Of a stretch of DNA of 10,750 nt, positions 6,276-10,750 are shown one piece after another; positions within the stretch are counted from its first letter, which is position 1; each line of letters begins with the position of its first letter. This stretch comes from Planctomycetaceae bacterium (lineage in GTDB: Bacteria; Planctomycetota; Planctomycetia; Pirellulales; Pirellulaceae): the NCBI GenBank assembly GCA_018658605.1, contig JABHUV010000046.1:1-10750 (forward strand), in the 5' to 3' direction. A program made the translations under genes and the position numbers. The notes under the pieces were generated by a model. It saw only the letters and a list, made by a program, of their open reading frames with translations, did no database searches and was not told the origin of the DNA.

Positions 6276-8540
6276 TTGTTTCTAGGACGCAGAGTAAAAT
6301 CAGACTGGCGAATTGCGTCGCCCCTTGCAGTTCTAGTAGTTGCACTGTTGTGTGTTTTTGCAATTCCCACAGATACTTTTGCTGACGGCGACGACGCTAA
6401 TCTACAGGTGGAAGTCACTCTTGGTTTCAACGGACGTTTTAAGCAAGGAACTTGGATACCAGTTCATGTTGCAGTCACCAACGATAGCACAGCGGAATTC
6501 AAGGGTCAGTTGGTATTAGAATCACCGGATGGCGAAGGGATCGTGGTGCGGTTTGTGGATCGACACCTACAGATTACTGTGCCCCCAACAACAACAGTCA
6601 CTCGTACTGCATATGTTAAGATCGGTCGTTTGCCGTGGAATGTTGAAGTGTCAGTTGTTGATGACACTAGTCAACAAACCGTCTTTAAAGAAACATTGGG
6701 TCGTCTGGATGATGGTCAATTGAGTACCACTGATTTTCTGATTCTTCAGATTGGTAGTCGCTTGCCCTTAAGTGCCTCACGTTTGCAAGCAGAACTCACG
6801 GGTCGTCCGGACTTGGTCGAAGTTGCGATTCAATCGCAGACAAGTGATTATCACAAATTACCCGATCGTTGGTATGGGTACGCCGCTGTTGATCTTTTGA
6901 TTGTTACGACATCTGCCGAGGAGCTATTGGAGCAGTTGTCAGTACAACAACAACAGGCGATTCGACAATGGATTTATCAAGGTGGTCGGATGCTGTTGTT
7001 CGCTGGGCAACGCGGTCCGGAATTGTCGTCGGATAATGAAGTCTTGGGCAGTTTGATTCCGGGTAAGATTGACCGCGTCATTACTAACTGGAATACATCA
7101 GGTATAGAAAAATATGGAAACGCAGATGAGCGACTAATTCTTAGCCGCCAACCTGGAAGTTCCTTGTCGTTGATCACTCCTGCTGATGGTGTAGTTTTAT
7201 TGCGTGACACTCAGAATGCGCAAGCGAAGCATGCGTTGATTGTTCATAGTGCGCGAGGCTTAGGGGCCGTGACGTTTGCCGCATTTGATCCAGACCAAGA
7301 ACCATTTGCGTCGTGGGGTGCAACGCCTGTTATTTTAAATAGGTTAGTCATCAATAGTCATTTTGCAGAACGAGGCAACGAGCAGGTTGGTAAGGGATTT
7401 AAGTCATCCAATGCTGGTTTTGATGATATATCTGGTCAGTTAAGATCGAGCCTCGACCGATTTGACGGTGTGACTCCCACTCGATTCATGTGGGTTGCCG
7501 GTTTACTGGGCATGTTTATCTTGGTCATTGGTCCTTTGGACTACTATATCTTACGCAGGTTTAAGCGATTGCATTGGACTTGGGGTACCTTTCCCGTGGC
7601 AATATTGATTTTTAGTTTGATAGCGGTGTCGATGGTATCTGCTTTGCGCACATCTCCACCGGCGCTGAATCAAATCGAGATCGTCGATATCGACTCTCTA
7701 ACTCAAACGGTCCGCGGATCCAATTACGCGACGGTCTATAGCCCGACGATCGCGGCTTATTCTTTTGAGATGTCTGAATTTAATGATTCGATGCGCAGTG
7801 AAAATCATCAAGTGCTTGCGTGTTGGCAGGGATTTCCGGGAGCGGGATTGGGTGGTTTAGGTCGTGCGAGTTTTCAAGTGTTGATTGACCATCACTATGA
7901 AGTTGATTTGACAGATGGCCAGATTCGTTCTGTTCCTGTGCAACATAGTGGGACGCGAAGTTTAGTGGCTCGCTGGTCTGCTGATTCGTCGCTGGTCGCA
8001 AAAAGTGCATTAGTGACGGAACCTGCCAGCGGAGCGCTGCGCGGGACGTTACAAAATCCATTTGATTTTGATTTAGATGAAGCACTGATTTTGTTTGACG
8101 GTCGAGTGTATCCGCTTGGCAAAGTATTCACTGCAAACAGCGAAGTGAATGTTTACGATCTTAGCGCTGATTCGCAAGGCATTGATAATTACTTTACGCG
8201 ATTTCAATCTGGTAGCCGTAGACAAAATCATCGAGTTTGGCGAGCGACGGATGAATCGCTGGACCGAGTCGTCAAGCAAATGATGTTTAACCAAGAAATT
8301 GGTGGCGTGCGTTATACGGGTTTGTTGCATCGTTATCAAAGTCATTTGGATTTAAGCCATCTGTTGCGTTTGCGACGAGCGGTATTAGTGGGTAAGGCAG
8401 GCAATCGTCGTGGTATGACGGAGTTTGTGAGTGGCTCACAGCAAGATGCTGGAGCACCGATGTCGTCTCAGGTAGATCGGTATTACCGCGTGGTGTTGCC
8501 TGTGAATATGGAAGCAAGGTCGAACACGTTGTTGAATTGA
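6276..8540 (+). CDS. Large membrane-anchored envelope protein of unknown function, partner of the ABC ATPase
   Basis: A 754-residue protein starting at TTG. A signal peptide is visible (hydrophobic core about 16-30, cleavage near TFA 34-36). Residues about 43-135 look like an Ig-like beta domain. Residues about 150-360 resemble a class I glutamine-amidotransferase-like Rossmann domain, with strands DFLILQIG (153-160), VDLLIV (205-210) and GRMLLFAG (237-244), but no obvious catalytic triad. Two membrane helices follow, about 404-426 and 438-457, joined by the motif GPLDYYILRRFKRLHWTW (419-436). The remaining ~295 residues form a second beta-rich, probably extracytoplasmic, region. The architecture recalls large membrane proteins that accompany ABC-2 export modules and the auxiliary GldG-type components, by family resemblance only. 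The ABC ATPase gene starts 31 bases downstream, so the two are probably co-transcribed and may act together in envelope transport or assembly. No enzymatic role is supported. Confidence 0.8.
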   Translation: MFLGRRVKSDWRIASPLAVLVVALLCVFAIPTDTFADGDDANLQVEVTLGFNGRFKQGTWIPVHVAVTNDSTAEFKGQLVLESPDGEGIVVRFVDRHLQITVPPTTTVTRTAYVKIGRLPWNVEVSVVDDTSQQTVFKETLGRLDDGQLSTTDFLILQIGSRLPLSASRLQAELTGRPDLVEVAIQSQTSDYHKLPDRWYGYAAVDLLIVTTSAEELLEQLSVQQQQAIRQWIYQGGRMLLFAGQRGPELSSDNEVLGSLIPGKIDRVITNWNTSGIEKYGNADERLILSRQPGSSLSLITPADGVVLLRDTQNAQAKHALIVHSARGLGAVTFAAFDPDQEPFASWGATPVILNRLVINSHFAERGNEQVGKGFKSSNAGFDDISGQLRSSLDRFDGVTPTRFMWVAGLLGMFILVIGPLDYYILRRFKRLHWTWGTFPVAILIFSLIAVSMVSALRTSPPALNQIEIVDIDSLTQTVRGSNYATVYSPTIAAYSFEMSEFNDSMRSENHQVLACWQGFPGAGLGGLGRASFQVLIDHHYEVDLTDGQIRSVPVQHSGTRSLVARWSADSSLVAKSALVTEPASGALRGTLQNPFDFDLDEALILFDGRVYPLGKVFTANSEVNVYDLSADSQGIDNYFTRFQSGSRRQNHRVWRATDESLDRVVKQMMFNQEIGGVRYTGLLHRYQSHLDLSHLLRLRRAVLVGKAGNRRGMTEFVSGSQQDAGAPMSSQVDRYYRVVLPVNMEARSNTLLN

Positions 8541-8571
8541 TTTATCAACATTATAGATTGGGGCATTAGCC

Positions 8572-9504
8572 GTGATAAAAACAAGTGGACTAACAAAAAA
8601 ATACGGAGACATGCACGCGATCCGAAATATCGATTTGGATTTAGATGCAGGTGATCTTTTTGGGTTCATCGGTCCCAACGGAGCGGGTAAGACGACGACG
8701 ATGCGAATTATTGCAACGTTGTTGAATCCCACGTCTGGCGAAGCATATGTTTGTGGCAACTCTATTTATACAAATCCCAAGGAGATTCGTCGGCTCGTCG
8801 GATATATGCCAGACTTTTTCGGTGTGTATGATGACATGAAGGTCATTGAATACTTGGAATTCTTTGCAGCGGCGTATCGTATTACGGGTGAGGCGCGGCG
8901 CAAGCGATGTAATGAAATGTTGGAGATCGTGGATCTTGACTTTAAGCGTGATGCATTTGCCAATACGCTTTCACGTGGTCAGACGCAACGTTTAGGATTG
9001 GCGCGGGTGTTGTTGCATGACCCACAGGTGTTGTTGCTGGATGAACCGTTGAGTGGGTTGGATCCACGCGCTCGAATTGAAATGCGAGAACTGTTGCGTC
9101 GACTGGGCCAGACCGGTAAGACCATTGTAGTTTCTAGTCATATTCTGCCGGAATTAGCGGACGTCTGTAACAAGTTTGGCATCATTGATCGAGGTGTGAT
9201 GACGGTGAATTCAACGGTTGCAGATATTATGAAGCAGATTCGTAAGCAGATAATCCTCAACATAATGGTGGACAAAGATGCCGCAGCGGCCGCTCGCTTG
9301 CTAGAGCAGCATAATGATGTGGACAATGTTGAAATGGTTGACGAACAGATAATTGTGACGCTGGTCGAAGGGGTTCAGGACTTTAGCCATCTGGCGGGAG
9401 TAATCGTGGAAGCTGGATTCGGATTGACGCTATTATCGGAAGAGGCGATCGACCTTGAAAAGGCATTTATGATGCTAACCAAGGGTACGGGTACAAATTT
9501 TTGA
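8572..9504 (+). CDS. ABC transporter ATP-binding protein (ABC-2 / export type)
   Basis: A 310-residue cytosolic ATPase subunit powering a membrane transporter. Domains: A-loop Tyr11 in KKYG; Walker A GPNGAGKTT (34-42); the Q-loop position in GYMPDFFGVY (77-86), where Asp81 stands in place of the usual Gln; signature LSRGQTQRL (133-141); Walker B VLLLDE (153-158) with catalytic Glu158; D-loop SGLD (161-164); H-switch His190 in VSSHIL. A C-terminal extension (about 215-310) resembles the regulatory tail of CcmA/NatA-like ABC-2 ATPases and ends LEKAFMMLTKG. All catalytic residues needed for hydrolysis are present. Start: GTG 8572, with GGGG (8560-8563) 8 bases upstream and an in-frame TAG at 8554-8556; the next in-frame ATG would delete the first beta strand. 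The gene lies 31 bases after the envelope protein. No permease gene follows: the next gene is convergent ilvD. The substrate is unknown. Confidence 0.93.
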   Translation: MIKTSGLTKKYGDMHAIRNIDLDLDAGDLFGFIGPNGAGKTTTMRIIATLLNPTSGEAYVCGNSIYTNPKEIRRLVGYMPDFFGVYDDMKVIEYLEFFAAAYRITGEARRKRCNEMLEIVDLDFKRDAFANTLSRGQTQRLGLARVLLHDPQVLLLDEPLSGLDPRARIEMRELLRRLGQTGKTIVVSSHILPELADVCNKFGIIDRGVMTVNSTVADIMKQIRKQIILNIMVDKDAAAAARLLEQHNDVDNVEMVDEQIIVTLVEGVQDFSHLAGVIVEAGFGLTLLSEEAIDLEKAFMMLTKGTGTNF

Positions 9505-9570
9505 CCACGAATTGACGGGCGTTAAAAGTGCGGCAAAGTCTGCTAGAATCATTTTCTTTACGGTCGAAAA

Positions 9571-10750
9571 CTACTCGTCGGTGACACAGCCTTCGGATGC
9601 ACTTTTAACACACTTGATGTATTTGTGGAGTGTACCGCGTGTTGCTTTGAAGTCAGGAGCGGTCCAATTATCTTTGCGGACTTGAAGTTCTTCATCACTT
9701 AGGTCGACTTCGATTTTGTTGGCCTCCGCGTCGATGGTGATTTGGTCACCGTTTTGGATTAGTGCAACAGGGCCACCGACTTGAGCTTCGGGCGTGATAT
9801 GGCCGACGATGAATCCGTGGGAGCCGCCAGAGAAGCGGCCGTCGGTCATGAGGGCAACCTTGTCCCCGAGTCCGGCACCGACAATGGCCGAGGTTGGTGT
9901 CAACATTTCAGGCATTCCGGGTCCACCTTGGGGTCCTTCATAGCGGATGATGACAACATCACCGGCATGGATGTTACCGTCTTCGAGTGCCTTGAGCATA
10001 TCTTCTTAGCTATCGAAGCAATTTGCTGGGCCGTTGAAGTGGAGTCCTTCTTTACCCGTGATTTTAGCAACGGCACCATCTGGGGCGAGGTTTCCACGGA
10101 GTATCCGCAAGTGCCCGCTGGCTTTGATGGGTTCTTCAACGGTTTGCACGACGGTTTGACCGTCGACGAGTCCGGAGACATTCGCGAGGTTTTCACCTAG
10201 CGTGTTGCCGGTAACGGTTAGGCAATCGCCATCGAGGTAGCCTTTATCAAGCATGTATTTCATGACTGCTGGAGTACCACCCGCTGCGTGGAGGTCTTCT
10301 TGCACGAATTTCCCAGATGGTTTCAGGTCGCCGATATAGGGTACGCGATCACTAACGGATTGAAAGTCGTCGAGTGTTAGGTCGACAGAGACGCTCCGCG
10401 CGATAGCAATCAGATGCAGGACGGCGTTGGTGGAACCGCCGAGCGCCATAACCATGACCATGGCATTTTCGAATGCTGCTCGAGTCATGATTTGAGAGGG
10501 TTTCAGATCGAGTTCCATGAGTCGTTTGATGGCGGCGCCGGCTGCTTGGCACTCATCAAGTTTCTCTTGATCGACCGCGGGGATCGAAGCGCTAAAGGGT
10601 AGTGACATGCCCATAGCTTCGATGGCAGTGGCCATCGTGTTGGCGGTGTACATTCCGCCACAAGCACCGGGGCCGGGACAGGATTGCCGCACGATCGCTT
10701 GTCGTGTTTCATCATCGATTTGTTTGCTGAGGTACTCGCCGTAGCTTTGG
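9571..10750 (-). pseudogene. ilvD: Dihydroxy-acid dehydratase, interrupted by an in-frame TAA (5' end outside window)
   Basis: IlvD dehydrates 2,3-dihydroxy-isovalerate and 2,3-dihydroxy-3-methylvalerate in valine, leucine and isoleucine synthesis, using an Fe-S cluster. About 393 codons lie in the window; the family is about 560, so roughly the first third is outside. Motifs in order: [17 protein letters not shown] with the cluster Cys before GGMYTANTM (codons reading from about 10680); [23 protein letters not shown]; then GPANCFDS, followed immediately by TAA (10006-10008), then [10 protein letters not shown] in the same frame; [12 protein letters not shown]; the IlvD/Edd signature [14 protein letters not shown]; and a normal C-terminus SEGCVTDE with stop at 9571-9573. 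Family members usually read DSEED at the break, so GAA to TAA (one base, position 10008) explains it. The open parts are 10009-10750 and 9571-10005; an internal ATG at 9999 could only start a 142-residue fragment. No frameshift or other damage is visible. It may be a true nonsense allele or a base-call error. Confidence 0.85.
10006..10008 (-). other. ilvD: Premature TAA stop codon within ilvD
   Basis: The minus-strand codon is TAA, between AGC (Ser) and GAA GAT (Glu-Asp). Conserved IlvD context predicts Glu here; one change on the plus strand (C to A at 10008) would account for it. The next base is G and no UGA-type recoding context is apparent. Confidence 0.85.

Noticed and set aside
9505..9570. 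A bidirectional terminator between the convergent ABC ATPase and ilvD genes.
   Set aside because: I could not find an inverted repeat with a stem longer than about four bases or a paired T-run in this 66-base spacer.
10006..10008. Stop-codon reassignment or selenocysteine/pyrrolysine recoding as the explanation for the ilvD break.
   Set aside because: The codon is TAA, which is also the natural terminator of pgi here; recoding to Sec or Pyl uses UGA or UAG, and the expected residue is Glu.
9781..10200. A 139-codon plus-strand frame spanning the ilvD break.
   Set aside because: It is antisense to strongly conserved ilvD sequence on both sides of the TAA and shows no domain of its own.

Overview
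This is a bacterial chromosomal window carrying nine protein genes, most of them ordinary housekeeping or cell-envelope genes. I infer a planctomycete, probably Pirellulaceae-like. The reasons are an apgM-type phosphoglycerate mutase, a tandem pair of secreted beta-rich proteins resembling DUF6263, a large signal-peptide membrane protein paired with an ABC-2-type ATPase, a short Rieske protein with a CPWHAWRF motif, sparse and variable Shine-Dalgarno sequences, and G+C content near half by eye. This is a recognition-based inference; no taxonomic marker gene is present.

Layout: (1) 1-965, minus strand: the 5' part of apgM, cut by the window start. (2) 966-1221: a divergent intergenic region holding an imperfect dyad and candidate promoter elements. 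(3) 1222-2619, plus: pgi, so two sugar-phosphate enzymes lie head to head. (4) 2743-6071, plus: a compact run of five genes, namely a UPF0173-like metallo-beta-lactamase-fold hydrolase, two secreted paralogues of unknown function, a Rieske [2Fe-2S] protein and a MazG-like pyrophosphohydrolase with a C-terminal Cys cluster. Two of its junctions are 4-base ATGA overlaps. (5) 6276-9504, plus: a large envelope protein with an N-terminal signal peptide and two central membrane helices, then an ABC ATPase 31 bases downstream. No canonical permease gene is in the window. (6) 9571-10750, minus: ilvD (dihydroxy-acid dehydratase), 5' end cut by the window, converging on the ABC gene.

The most striking observation is in ilvD. 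The reading frame is otherwise intact and family-typical up to its natural C-terminus, but a single in-frame TAA at 10006-10008 interrupts it. TAA also ends the full-length pgi here, so a reassigned code is unlikely. A nonsense mutation or a base-call error is the simplest reading. I found no CRISPR array, insertion sequence, tRNA or rRNA, and nothing that convincingly amounts to a new defence or mobile system. The least-characterised material is the paralogue pair (3426-5378) and the 754-residue envelope protein with its ATPase.
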